A DNA stretch of 64,000 nucleotides from Clostridia bacterium (GTDB taxonomy: Bacteria > Bacillota > Clostridia > Oscillospirales > CAG-272), in the NCBI GenBank assembly GCA_017502875.1, contig JAFVUF010000015.1, forward strand, positions 43,796 through 107,795, read 5' to 3'. Positions within the stretch are counted from its first letter, which is position 1, and each line of letters opens with the position of its first letter. Of the stretch, positions 26,102 through 34,319 are shown in pieces. A program made the position numbers and the translations under genes. The notes below the pieces were generated by a model. That model did no database searches, was not told the DNA's origin, and saw nothing but the letters and a program-made list of their open reading frames with translations.

Positions 26102-26874
26102 CGGTGAGTGAATTTGTACTTGAAACGAAGGAACTCGGAATTTCCTTTGGTGGCCTTAAAGCCGTAAGCGACGTTAATCTGAAAATAAAGCAGGGTGAGA
26201 TATACGGTCTTGTCGGTCCTAACGGCGCGGGTAAGACTACTGTATTTAACCTGCTCACAGGCGTTTACCAGCCAACGACCGGTACGTTCTTCCTTAACGG
26301 CAAGGAGCTTAAAGGCTTCGGTCAGGAGAGAATAAACCACGAGGGAATTGCCAGAACCTTCCAGAATATCCGTCTTTTCAATAACATGACGGTAGTTAAT
26401 AACGTTATGGTCGGGCTTCACAACAACCCTGAGTTTAAATGCAATATGCTTGAAAGCATATTCCGTTTGCCAAAGCATTTCAAGGTCGAGAAGGCTATGC
26501 GAGAGAGGGCGAAGGAGCTGCTCACTATATTCGGACTTCTTGATGAGCGCAATAACCTTGCCTGTAACCTACCTTACGGTAAGCAGAGAAAGCTTGAAAT
26601 AGCGAGAGCTCTCGCGACGAACCCCACACTTCTGCTTCTTGACGAGCCCGCGGCGGGTATGAACCCGAATGAGACCGAGGACCTTCGTAAGACCATTGAG
26701 ATAATCCGTAAGCAGTTCGGCATAACCATTCTCCTTATCGAGCATGACCTGAAGTTCGTTTCCGAGATTTGCGACGAGATAACCGTTCTCAATTTCGGTA
26801 CGGCTTTGGCGCAAGGTAAGGCAAAGGACGCTTTAAATGACCCCGAGGTCATAAAGGCGTACATCGGTAAGTAA
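26098..26874 (+). CDS. livG: Branched-chain amino acid ABC ATPase LivG
   Basis: ATP-binding subunit of the importer, 258 residues. Walker A reads GPNGAGKTT. The ABC signature is atypical: [16 protein letters not shown] replaces the usual LSGGQ, as is normal for LivG proteins. Walker B is [13 protein letters not shown], and the H-loop histidine is in LLIEHDLKF. The start overlaps livM by 4 bases and livF follows after 16 bases behind a strong GGAGG. Confidence 0.95.
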   Translation: MTVSEFVLETKELGISFGGLKAVSDVNLKIKQGEIYGLVGPNGAGKTTVFNLLTGVYQPTTGTFFLNGKELKGFGQERINHEGIARTFQNIRLFNNMTVVNNVMVGLHNNPEFKCNMLESIFRLPKHFKVEKAMRERAKELLTIFGLLDERNNLACNLPYGKQRKLEIARALATNPTLLLLDEPAAGMNPNETEDLRKTIEIIRKQFGITILLIEHDLKFVSEICDEITVLNFGTALAQGKAKDALNDPEVIKAYIGK

Positions 26875-26890
26875 GGAGGATGAAGACGTT

Positions 26891-27601
26891 ATGGCACTTC
26901 TTGAAGTAAAGGATTTGCAGGTGTATTACGGCGTTATACAGGCGCTCAAGGGTATCTCCTTTGAGGTTAACGAGGGCGAGATTGTAACGCTTATCGGCGC
27001 AAACGGAGCCGGTAAAACGACCACCATGCAGAGCATAATGGGTCTTATCCACCCTAAATCCGGCGAGGTCATATACGACGGTCAGAGCATCGTTGGAATG
27101 CCTACCAATAAGATAGTTCAGCTCGGAATGACACAGGTGCCGGAGGGCAGGCGTGTTTTCTCGGAGCTTACCGTCTATGAGAATCTTCTTATGGGCGCTT
27201 ATATTAATAAGGATAGAAGTAAGGTGAAAAGCGACATCGAGGAGGTGTATACGCTTTTCCCCCGTCTTGGCGAAAGAAAGGGTCAGCTTGCGGGAATGCT
27301 TTCCGGAGGCGAGCAGCAGATGCTCGCGATGGGCAGAGCGCTGATGAGCCACCCAAAGCTTATGATGCTTGACGAGCCCTCTATGGGACTTGCTCCTATA
27401 CTCGTTTCTCAGGTGTTCGATATGATAAAGCACTTAAACGAAACGGGAACGACCATACTTTTGGTCGAGCAGAACGCCGAAAAGGCGCTCTCGATAGCAG
27501 ACCGCGCGTACGTTATGGAAATCGGAGAGATAACTTTAAGCGGTACGGGTAAGGAGCTGGCTGAGAGCGACAAGGTCAAAGAGGCGTATCTCGGCGGTTA
27601 A
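26891..27601 (+). CDS. livF: Branched-chain amino acid ABC ATPase LivF
   Basis: The second ATPase of the Liv importer, 236 residues, forming a heterodimer with LivG. Walker A is GANGAGKTT, the signature is LSGGEQQMLAMGRAL, Walker B is LMMLDEPSMGLAP, and LLVEQNAEKAL holds the switch region. AAGGAGG precedes the ATG at 26891. It closes the transporter genes; the unknown membrane protein 80 bases later may still be on the transcript since no strong terminator is seen between them. Confidence 0.95.
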   Translation: MALLEVKDLQVYYGVIQALKGISFEVNEGEIVTLIGANGAGKTTTMQSIMGLIHPKSGEVIYDGQSIVGMPTNKIVQLGMTQVPEGRRVFSELTVYENLLMGAYINKDRSKVKSDIEEVYTLFPRLGERKGQLAGMLSGGEQQMLAMGRALMSHPKLMMLDEPSMGLAPILVSQVFDMIKHLNETGTTILLVEQNAEKALSIADRAYVMEIGEITLSGTGKELAESDKVKEAYLGG

Positions 27602-27681
27602 ACGGAAATAGCTGTTACCGCAAATAAAACTGAAAAAATAATTTTTATAAAATTATTAAAAAATAAGAGGAGGCTTTCAAA

Positions 27682-29478
27682 ATGAAAGATTCAGTCAAGT
27701 CGCTCTATTGTAAAATCACCGCAATAGTGCTCGCAGTCATCATGGTGATACTACTTGTCGCTTGCTTTTTACCTCTGGTAAAGGTAAGAACCGCAGGCCG
27801 CCCCATTGATCCAATCTTTTCTACCGGCAGATACACGGCAGGTAAGACGATTCCCGAGGCAGACCTTGGAATCGGCAGCGCCATTTCCTTTCTTGGCGAT
27901 TTAAGAATGGCAAATCTGGTCATTTCCGTTCAGAACAATGACAAGAGAATCGCTCAGGAGGAAGAGCAGATACTCGAATATCAAGTTAAGGAGCTTGAGG
28001 ACGGCAGATTAGACGGCGATTACGACACCTCTATCACGTCATGCAGAAACAGAATAATCGAATTGCAAGCTGACACCGCCGAGCATCTTGCGGAGTTCAC
28101 TCCCGAGGAGCTTGAGGAGCTTCAGACTGTTCTTCTTAACGACGAGAGCTTCCTTGAAAGCCTTGGCGTATACTACGGATTTTTGGCTCTGTTTGATGAC
28201 AGCCAGTATACCGATTCGTATCCCAGCTACACAGAGAATTCAATACATATGATAATATTCCTTTTCGGTATTATCTGCTTTGTTATCGCTGTAATAGCTC
28301 TTATTGTATACCTTGTCGCTTCCGTTATCAACGTTATAATCAAGGGTATTTATTTCGGAGTACGCGTAATGAACGCGGACGATAAGGTTCTTGACAGACT
28401 GTTCCCGAAGATGCTTCCCGGTATTGCGGGTATGCTGTTTATACTTATGCTCGTGCTTGTTGTATTCAACGGCTACGGCGTAACCTTCGGAAGTGGACTT
28501 ATTACCATGCTCGTTTGCTACGTTATCGTAAACGTGATTCGCGGAGTAAGCAAGATTATTCTTTCTGATACTATCGCTTGGGGCGAGGTAGTTAAGTTCG
28601 TAATTTCTCTCATCGCTGTTGTCCTTATCTTCGCTGCAATCGTATCCTTCCTTAACGTAGCTATTTTCGCTACGACTATGGAGGACGGCCCCGCATATAT
28701 GGCAAAGCAGTACGAGGTAACCTACAAGGCGGAATATGACGCTAAGATGGCAGAATGTCCTTGCGCAGAATGCACTAATAGCACCGATCCTGATGATTGG
28801 AAAACGGTATTCAGTGATCACGCAAATCAGATTAAGACCGCTACCAGCTATGCGGAATCCGCTGCAAAGAAGGCTGCAAACGACGGCTTTAAGAAGAACG
28901 CGCTTATCGCTCTCCTTTACGACGTTGTAACCCTGTTTATTCTCGGCATAAGCTTCATCTGCTTCGTTGAAAGACTTGGCGCCAAGACATACAAGAACAA
29001 GTACAGCACTGAGGTTAAGGGCTACGGTCCTATGGTCGCAGTCGGAATTCTTCTCATTGTATGCTTCCTCGTACCTAATTTCCTGTTCACCGTTTCTACG
29101 GTTGAGGACAGAACCAAGGCTTACGAGGAGGGAAGCATAAAGCTTCTTCTTGACGACTACGCGATAGACGAAACTCCTGACAACATCAAGTATAAGGCTC
29201 TTGTTGAGGTTAGAGACGGCATGGAAGATAAGATAGCGGAGCTTGATGAAAACGCGACGGATTACGAGAGCACCAAGCTTCACGCTGACAGAGCGCTCGC
29301 TCTTGTTAACGGCAGAATAGATATGCTTGAAACCTCTCAGAGCTCCTCTCTTGTAGCGGGAGTTATCTGGTCTGTTCTCATCACCGCGACTTCCTTTGCG
29401 TATATCTTTGCGGTAAAGCCTCTTGAGGCGATACTTAACAAGGTTTTCGGCAAGAAGTCCGATGCTTCTGTTGAGTAA
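27682..29478 (+). CDS. Large membrane protein of unknown function
   Basis: The 598-residue protein has about eight membrane helices: one near residues 12-32, a central group between about 185 and 335, two between about 405 and 470, and one near 555-578. A charged, helical extracytoplasmic or cytoplasmic segment (about 85-180, QEEEQILEYQVKELEDG...) could form a coiled coil. A hydrophilic loop near residues 350-400 has a cysteine pair (CPCAEC). The C-terminal helical region includes KALVEVRDGMEDKIAELDENA. I recognise no family. It follows livF by 80 bases behind GAGGAGG and has a strong terminator. Its codon use resembles its highly expressed neighbours. Confidence 0.7.
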   Translation: MKDSVKSLYCKITAIVLAVIMVILLVACFLPLVKVRTAGRPIDPIFSTGRYTAGKTIPEADLGIGSAISFLGDLRMANLVISVQNNDKRIAQEEEQILEYQVKELEDGRLDGDYDTSITSCRNRIIELQADTAEHLAEFTPEELEELQTVLLNDESFLESLGVYYGFLALFDDSQYTDSYPSYTENSIHMIIFLFGIICFVIAVIALIVYLVASVINVIIKGIYFGVRVMNADDKVLDRLFPKMLPGIAGMLFILMLVLVVFNGYGVTFGSGLITMLVCYVIVNVIRGVSKIILSDTIAWGEVVKFVISLIAVVLIFAAIVSFLNVAIFATTMEDGPAYMAKQYEVTYKAEYDAKMAECPCAECTNSTDPDDWKTVFSDHANQIKTATSYAESAAKKAANDGFKKNALIALLYDVVTLFILGISFICFVERLGAKTYKNKYSTEVKGYGPMVAVGILLIVCFLVPNFLFTVSTVEDRTKAYEEGSIKLLLDDYAIDETPDNIKYKALVEVRDGMEDKIAELDENATDYESTKLHADRALALVNGRIDMLETSQSSSLVAGVIWSVLITATSFAYIFAVKPLEAILNKVFGKKSDASVE

Positions 29479-29509
29479 GCAAACGCAGAGTAATTAACTG
29501 TATAAAAAT

Positions 29510-29549
29510 GGCTGGGTCATCGCTTAACAAAAAGGCTTTTGACTCAGCC
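29510..29549 (+). terminator. Terminator after the 598-residue membrane protein
   Basis: GGCTGGGTCA (29510-29519) pairs with TGACTCAGCC (29540-29549) with one wobble, followed by TTTTTTGTTTTT. Confidence 0.85.
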
Positions 29550-29564
29550 TTTTTTGTTTTTATA

Positions 29565-29593
29565 TTGACAAACATTAGTGTATGTGATAGAAT
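29565..29593 (+). promoter_or_regulatory. sigma-A promoter of the DUF4432 gene
   Basis: TTGACA (29565-29570), 17 bases, TAGAAT (29588-29593). The leader to the start codon is about 105 bases and contains no motif I recognise. Confidence 0.75.
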
Positions 29594-29706
29594 GTCTGCG
29601 GTGAGCTTTTATAAAGCAGTAATATAAATGACGGAGAGATAGTCAAATCGCCTGACACAAATCACAATTAATGTGTTTAGAATCATAATGAATATGGAGT
29701 AAAAAC

Positions 29707-30624
29707 ATGGACGGAAGGATTTCTAATTCCTTGCAGGTCGCAAGTGTTCGTCGCTATACGGTTACTGAGGGACAAGAAAAGGGGCTTGATATAATTGATT
29801 GCGATAACGGGAAAATACGTTTTCTGTTAAACGTCAGTAAAGCTTGCGATGTGATGCAGCTTTATCATGAGGGGCAAAACGTATCTTTTATTTCAAAAAA
29901 CGGATTTACGCAAAGACAAGCTCCTTTTTTGAAGAGCTTTGAGGGCGGTATGCTTTATACCTGCGGAATTGACAGCGTCGGCGCAAGAGACGGGTATGAA
30001 ACGCACGGAACAATTCATAACATTCCCGCGCAAATTATACGTGCTGAATGTAACGAAAATCAGATTGTGATAGAGGCTATTTTGCGAGACACCGCATTGT
30101 TTGGCAAGAATCTTACAGTAAAACGAAAAATTACCTCCGAAATCGGCAGCGGAGCGCTTACTTTGGTAGATACACTCATCAACGAAGGCTTTAGGGAAGA
30201 GGAGTATTGTCTTCTTTATCACATTAATATAGGTTATCCTATGCTGGATGCGGGAGCAAAGGTCGTAGCGGATGTGGGAAAGCGTATAGCCCGTACCGAT
30301 TGGTCAAAAATAAATGACAATGACTCATACGATATAGGCGAGCCCGTTGCCAATATGGAAGAAACGTGTTATTTTCTGACACTCAAATCTCCAGAGGCAT
30401 CGCTTGTGAACAAAAAACTGGGAAAGCAAATTACCGTTTCTTATTCCGGCGAAACCTTACCGCATTTTGTGGAATGGAAGAGCTTGGCAAGCGGTGATTA
30501 TGCGTTAGGCTTCGAGCCTTGCACGACTGAGCTTGACGATAGGTTTGAATATCGAAAAATTTCCCCGGCGGAGAAGATTGAATTTTGTGTAAAAATAGAT
30601 GTATCTGACATCAAAGGCGCGTAA
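29707..30624 (+). CDS. DUF4432 family protein (galactose mutarotase-like fold)
   Basis: The 305-residue protein belongs to the aldose-1-epimerase-like DUF4432 group, soluble beta-sandwich proteins thought to bind sugars. Supporting stretches are the GGMLYTCGIDSVG segment, GYETHGTIHNIPAQ (the conserved His region), the LLYHINIGYPMLD stretch and the C-terminal GFEPCTT. The natural sugar and reaction are unknown for this family. Codon use is more AT-rich than its neighbours, with many AAA and TTT codons, hinting at a different history. It is monocistronic with its own promoter and terminator, and no sugar operon is beside it. Confidence 0.8.
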   Translation: MDGRISNSLQVASVRRYTVTEGQEKGLDIIDCDNGKIRFLLNVSKACDVMQLYHEGQNVSFISKNGFTQRQAPFLKSFEGGMLYTCGIDSVGARDGYETHGTIHNIPAQIIRAECNENQIVIEAILRDTALFGKNLTVKRKITSEIGSGALTLVDTLINEGFREEEYCLLYHINIGYPMLDAGAKVVADVGKRIARTDWSKINDNDSYDIGEPVANMEETCYFLTLKSPEASLVNKKLGKQITVSYSGETLPHFVEWKSLASGDYALGFEPCTTELDDRFEYRKISPAEKIEFCVKIDVSDIKGA

Positions 30625-30706
30625 AAATGTCATAGACCTTATAATATACAAGTGTTATTCTCAGTATAAATTGCCAGCTACGATAAGAGCTTTTAATAGA
30701 CAATAT

Positions 30707-30739
30707 AAAAAGCGGCGAGAATATTTCTCGTCGCTTTTT
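30707..30739. terminator. Bidirectional terminator DUF4432/dtxR
   Basis: A 15-bp stem (30707-30721 with 30725-30739, one wobble) with A and T runs on both sides between converging genes. Confidence 0.85.
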
Positions 30740-30767
30740 GATGTTAATGTGTCAGCTACTCTTAAAA

Positions 30768-31124
30768 TTATATCCGCTTTTTAATTATTTCAAACGTTTC
30801 ATCGCTTATGACGTGCTCTATTTTACACGCGTCGGCAGCTGCGGTTTCCTCTGAAACACCTAGCTTTATGAGAAATCCGCTTATTACCTTATGTCGCTCG
30901 TATATCTTCATAGCGACCTCACGTCCGCTTTCGGTGAGGATAAGCGAGCCGTCTTCTTCCATAATTATATATCCGTCTTTTTTCAGGATACCTACCGCAC
31001 GGCTTACGCTGGGCTTAGAATATCCCATATGCTCACTGACGTCAATTGAACGCACGTGTCCCCTCTGTTCAGTCAGCGTCAGTATGGTTTCAAGATACAT
31101 TTCGCCCGATTCCTGCAAGCTCAT
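30768..31124 (-). CDS. DtxR/IdeR-type iron-dependent repressor (short form)
   Basis: A metal-responsive repressor of 118 residues: an N-terminal winged helix (about 1-70) and metal-binding/dimer domain, without the SH3-like third domain of DtxR. Ligand residues follow the iron type. The methionine in GEMYLETIL aligns with DtxR Met10 (Asp in MntR), and C-x2-E-H in DACKIEHVISDE aligns with DtxR Cys102/Glu105/His106 (Glu in MntR). Fe(II) is therefore the likely co-repressor. The ATG at 31124 follows GGAGGG; longer readings lack such a site. It diverges from the XRE-feo cluster, where two GTTAGC-N4-GCTAAC sites lie, its likely targets. Its own promoter lacks that site. Confidence 0.88.
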   Translation of the reverse strand: MSLQESGEMYLETILTLTEQRGHVRSIDVSEHMGYSKPSVSRAVGILKKDGYIIMEEDGSLILTESGREVAMKIYERHKVISGFLIKLGVSEETAAADACKIEHVISDETFEIIKKRI

Positions 31125-31154
31125 ATTATCCCTCCGTATTTTTGTACTAAATTT

Positions 31155-31183
31155 ATTATATCGCATAAATGTTAAAAAATCAA
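31155..31183 (-). promoter_or_regulatory. sigma-A promoter of dtxR-type gene
   Basis: Minus-strand TTGATT (31178-31183) and TATAAT (31155-31160), 17 bases apart, 31 bases before the start codon. Confidence 0.75.
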
Positions 31184-31203
31184 CATATACTGTATAATTA
31201 ATC

Positions 31204-31232
31204 TTGAAAAGAACTCGATTATATGATATACT
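31204..31232 (+). promoter_or_regulatory. sigma-A promoter of the XRE regulator gene
   Basis: TTGAAA (31204-31209), 17 bases, TATACT (31227-31232), 31 bases before the start codon. It diverges from the dtxR promoter. Confidence 0.75.
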
Positions 31233-31262
31233 AATGTATAAATTTTATTTTCGGGGGAATTT

Positions 31263-31520
31263 ATGGCAAGAATAATTGACGGGAAAAGGATGAATATGGT
31301 AGGTGGAAATCTATGTAAGATTCGTAAAGCGAGAGGAATGAGCCAAAAGGTATTGTCCTCAAAGCTTGAGCTTTTGGGTGTCTACGTATGTCGCGGCTCG
31401 ATATCCAGAATAGAGGATTACTCCCGTACAGTTACCGATATTGAGCTTTACGCAATAGCAAAGGTACTTGATGTAAAAATCGAGGATTTGATGATGTCGG
31501 AAATTGTTGAGAACAAATGA
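31263..31520 (+). CDS. XRE-family transcriptional regulator
   Basis: An 85-residue single-domain HTH protein. The Cro/C1-type fold covers about residues 14-78: NLCKIRKARGMSQKVLSSKLELLGVYVCRGSISRIEDYSRTV, then a stabilising helix ending in IEDLM. It has no sensor domain, so a ligand or partner protein would be needed for signal input. It sits between the divergent iron repressor and feoA, with its own promoter and no iron-type operator seen ahead of it. It may regulate itself or feo genes, or be a bystander; the sequence does not decide. The start at 31263 follows a G-rich site (GGGGG). Confidence 0.85.
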   Translation: MARIIDGKRMNMVGGNLCKIRKARGMSQKVLSSKLELLGVYVCRGSISRIEDYSRTVTDIELYAIAKVLDVKIEDLMMSEIVENK

Positions 31521-31552
31521 AAAAATAATCCTTAAAAAATTCCCCAAACCCC

Positions 31553-31581
31553 TTGACAAATTGTGGAATTTGTGATATTAT
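31553..31581 (+). promoter_or_regulatory. sigma-A promoter of feoA
   Basis: TTGACA (31553-31558), 17 bases, TATTAT (31576-31581). The expected start of transcription falls at the adjoining operator. Confidence 0.8.
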
Positions 31582-31589
31582 ATCATATG

Positions 31590-31605
31590 GTTAGCACATG
31601 CTAAC
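31590..31605. promoter_or_regulatory. Candidate iron-repressor operator, site 1
   Basis: GTTAGC-ACAT-GCTAAC, a perfect 6+6 inverted repeat lying at the transcription start of feoA. It resembles the TTAGG/GCTAA core of DtxR/IdeR operators. The same half-sites recur at 31885-31900. Confidence 0.75.
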
Positions 31606-31630
31606 TAAAAAGAATTGGCGGAGAATGGCA

Positions 31631-31849
31631 ATGAATCTACTTTCGGCACAAGAGGGAAAGGAATACATCATCGTAAGCGTTAATACAGATGACGACGAGG
31701 AGATGGAGGACTTTTTATTTTCGCTCGGCTGTTACAGCGGAGAACCCATCACTGTCATTTCTCATCTGAAGGGTGGCTGCGTCGTCGCTATAAAAGACGC
31801 CAGGTACACCATAGATAAGCAGCTTATGTCGGCTATTGAGGTAAAATAA
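31631..31849 (+). CDS. feoA: FeoA-type iron transport protein
   Basis: A 72-residue FeoA-like protein with an SH3-like beta-barrel, thought to interact with FeoB and support ferrous iron uptake from the cytoplasmic side. The sequence MNLLSAQEGKEYIIVSVNTDD...LFSLGCYSGEPITVISHLKGGCVVAIKDARYTIDKQLMSAIEV follows the FeoA layout. The ATG at 31631 is chosen because GGCGGAG lies 7 bases upstream; an ATG two codons earlier is too close to it. It has an operator-bearing promoter in front and a short hairpin with a T-run behind. Confidence 0.88.
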   Translation: MNLLSAQEGKEYIIVSVNTDDDEEMEDFLFSLGCYSGEPITVISHLKGGCVVAIKDARYTIDKQLMSAIEVK

Positions 31850-31876
31850 AAAAAGTAATTCAGTTACTTTTTTTTA
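31848..31876 (+). terminator. Short terminator-like hairpin between feoA and feoB
   Basis: AAAGTAA / TTACTTT around a TTCAG loop, followed by a run of Ts. The stem is AT-rich, so read-through into feoB is likely. Confidence 0.5.
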
Positions 31877-31884
31877 GCCCATCA

Positions 31885-31900
31885 GTTAGCGAAGGCTAAC
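31885..31900. promoter_or_regulatory. Candidate iron-repressor operator, site 2
   Basis: GTTAGC-GAAG-GCTAAC, with the same 6-base half-sites and spacing as site 1, placed 57 bases ahead of feoB. No convincing sigma-A promoter accompanies it, so it may act as a roadblock or serve a promoter I cannot resolve. Confidence 0.7.
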
Positions 31901-31956
31901 TCAAAAAACGTTATAAAATTTTATCATATATACTCATTGAAGGAGGATCTTTTACA

Positions 31957-34023
31957 ATGAGAATCGCATTAGCGGGTAACCCTAACAGCGGTAAGACAAC
32001 AATGTTTAACGCCTTGACCGGCAGTAACGAAAAGGTTGGAAATTGGGCGGGCGTTACCGTTGACAAGAAGGAGCACCCGATAAAAAAGAGTCTTTGTAAG
32101 GGAATGGAGCTTGTAGCCGTTGACCTTCCCGGCGCTTATTCAATGTCGCCGTTCACCTCGGAGGAGAGCATAACAAGCTCGTACGTTCAGAACGAGCAGC
32201 CTGACGCTATCATAAATATAGTTGACGCCACCAATCTAAGCCGCAGCCTGTTCTTTACCACCCAGCTGCTTGAGCTTGGAATTCCTACCGTTGTCGCGCT
32301 CAATAAGACGGACGTAAACAAAAAGAAGGAGACTAAGGTAGACGCCGCTTTGATTTCGGAAAGGCTTGGCTGTCCCGTTGTCGAGACTGTTTCGACGTCG
32401 GGAAAGGGTATGGACGAGGTAGTCAAGGCTGCCGCCTCGCTTGTCGGAAGAACGCAGGTTGCTCCCTACACGCAGGGTGATATAGACCTTACCGATAAGG
32501 CTGCCGTAACCGAGGCGGACAAAAGACGCTTTGAGTTTGTAAATAAGGTGGTTTCAGAGGTTGAGAGCCGCAAGGTTTTCACAAAGGAGAAGAATTTCCA
32601 AGACAAGATAGATGCCGTTCTAACTAACAAGTGGGCGGGTATTCCGATATTCGCGGTAGTAATGTTCCTTGTTTTCGGAATTTCTCAGGCGTGGGTAGGT
32701 CCGTTTATAGCCGAGGGACACGAGTTTTCAAACGGTTTCGTTATTCCCGGACTTGTTACTCTTATAGAGTGGTTTGGCGAGTGGGTAGGAGGATTGCTCG
32801 ATGGCGCTAATCCTTTCCTTGTTTCCGTAATCGTTGACGGCATAATCGGCGGTGTGGGCGCGGTAGTAGGCTTTTTGCCGCTGGTTATGATAATGTATTT
32901 CCTTATCGCTCTGCTTGAGGATTGCGGATATATGGCTCGCGCCGCCGTCGTGTTAGACCCTATTTTTAAAAAAGTAGGTCTTTCGGGTAAGTCGGTTATA
33001 CCGTTTGTTATAGGTACGGGGTGCAGTATTCCCGGTATTATGGCATGCCGTACTATCCGCAACGAAAGAGAGCGCCGAGCGACCGCTATGCTAACACCTT
33101 TTATGCCCTGCGGTGCCAAGCTTCCCGTCATTTCACTGTTTGCGGGTGCGTTCTTCGGCGAATCCACATGGGTCGGTGTAACTATGTATTTCGTAGGAAT
33201 CGCGCTTATTCTTCTTTGCGCGCTGCTTATTAATTTGCTTACGGGCTACAAGGTCAGAAAGTCATTCTTTATAATGGAGCTTCCTGAATATAAGGCTCCG
33301 AGTCCCAAGAGAGCGTTTTTCTCTATGTGCCAGAGAGGCTGGTCTTACATAGTAAAGGCGGGAACGATAATTCTCGTATGTAACTTCGTCGTACACGTTA
33401 TGCAGAGCTTCAATTGGAGGCTTCAGCTTGTCGAGGACGCAAGTCAGTCCATTCTCGCGGGTATAGCGACGCCATTTGCTTACGTTATCGCTCCTATCGT
33501 AGGAGTCGTCGCTTGGCAGCTTGCCGCGGCGGCGGTAACAGGCTTTATCGCTAAGGAGAACGTCGTAGGAACACTTGCGGTATGCTTTGTAGGACTTGAA
33601 AATCTTATCGACACCGAACAGCTTGCTCTTATGGAGGGCGCGGGAGCTGAGGTTGCGGCTATATTCGCAATAACCAAGGTTGCGGCGCTTGCGTTCCTTA
33701 TGTTCAATCTGTTTACCCCTCCTTGCTTTGCGGCTATCGGAGCGATGAACTCGGAAATAAAGAGCAAAAAATGGCTCTGGGCAGGCATCGGGCTTCAGTT
33801 TGCGGTCGGATTTACGGTATCGTTCCTTGTGTTCTTCTTTGGAACGCTCTTTACCACCCGCAATTTCGGCGCTGCTTGGATGCCGATAGTAGGTTGGGCT
33901 ATAGTAGCAGCTATCGTTGCTATTTTTACGGTAGTAATCATTAAAAAGCAGAAGGAAATGAAGGCTGAGTACGAGCTAAAGGCGAGAAAAAAGGCGGCTG
34001 AAAGGGAAGCCGTAAAGGCTTAA
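31957..34023 (+). CDS. feoB: Ferrous iron transporter FeoB
   Basis: The main Fe(II) importer, 688 residues. A cytoplasmic GTPase domain comes first: G1 GNPNSGKTT (residues 7-15), DLPGAYS and NKTD. A helical spacer follows, then a membrane part of about eleven helices with two gate repeats (CSIPGIMACRTI near residue 350; the second includes FIAKENVVGTLAVC). The C-terminus ends in a charged cytoplasmic tail. ATG 31957 follows GAAGGAGG. The gene lies behind feoA and the second operator, and ahead of a Cys-rich membrane protein, a frequent companion of FeoB in Clostridia. Confidence 0.96.
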   Translation: MRIALAGNPNSGKTTMFNALTGSNEKVGNWAGVTVDKKEHPIKKSLCKGMELVAVDLPGAYSMSPFTSEESITSSYVQNEQPDAIINIVDATNLSRSLFFTTQLLELGIPTVVALNKTDVNKKKETKVDAALISERLGCPVVETVSTSGKGMDEVVKAAASLVGRTQVAPYTQGDIDLTDKAAVTEADKRRFEFVNKVVSEVESRKVFTKEKNFQDKIDAVLTNKWAGIPIFAVVMFLVFGISQAWVGPFIAEGHEFSNGFVIPGLVTLIEWFGEWVGGLLDGANPFLVSVIVDGIIGGVGAVVGFLPLVMIMYFLIALLEDCGYMARAAVVLDPIFKKVGLSGKSVIPFVIGTGCSIPGIMACRTIRNERERRATAMLTPFMPCGAKLPVISLFAGAFFGESTWVGVTMYFVGIALILLCALLINLLTGYKVRKSFFIMELPEYKAPSPKRAFFSMCQRGWSYIVKAGTIILVCNFVVHVMQSFNWRLQLVEDASQSILAGIATPFAYVIAPIVGVVAWQLAAAAVTGFIAKENVVGTLAVCFVGLENLIDTEQLALMEGAGAEVAAIFAITKVAALAFLMFNLFTPPCFAAIGAMNSEIKSKKWLWAGIGLQFAVGFTVSFLVFFFGTLFTTRNFGAAWMPIVGWAIVAAIVAIFTVVIIKKQKEMKAEYELKARKKAAEREAVKA

Positions 34024-34056
34024 ATATATTTATAATAAAAGAAAGTGGGTGAGCGA

Positions 34057-34230
34057 ATGCTGCCAAGCATCATAGCGGGCGCTGTTATATTTTTAATCGT
34101 TGGCGGCGCTGTCGCTTATATTATAAAAGCTAAAAAAAGCGGAAAAAGGTGTATCGGGTGTCCCGATAGCGCTTCTTGCGGCAGGGCAGACTGTGAAAAG
34201 GGCTGCGGCGGTTGCCGCGGTTGCCGCTGA
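34057..34230 (+). CDS. FeoB-associated Cys-rich membrane protein
   Basis: A 57-residue protein with one N-terminal membrane helix (about residues 3-24, IIAGAVIFLIVGGAVAYII), a Lys-rich stretch, and a tail with eight cysteines (CIGCPDSASCGRADCEKGCGGCRGCR without gaps). The tail should lie on the cytoplasmic side by the positive-inside rule. Such proteins are found next to FeoB in Firmicutes; metal handling during or after import is a reasonable guess but unproven. The ATG at 34057 follows GGGTGAG. It ends the feo cluster and has a strong terminator. Confidence 0.85.
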   Translation: MLPSIIAGAVIFLIVGGAVAYIIKAKKSGKRCIGCPDSASCGRADCEKGCGGCRGCR

Positions 34231-34280
34231 ATTAAATAGCTCCGTTATTTCCCCGATTACCGCATTTTCAGGGGATATGT

Positions 34281-34312
34281 AAACGGACTGTCGCAAACGC
34301 GACAGTCCGTTT
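34281..34312. terminator. Bidirectional terminator feo/gerA-like gene
   Basis: A perfect 14-bp stem (34281-34294 with 34299-34312) with an AAAC loop and a following T-run. The stem core ACGGACTGTCG recurs in the terminator at 43066-43094. Confidence 0.9.
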
Positions 34313-34319
34313 TTTTGTT

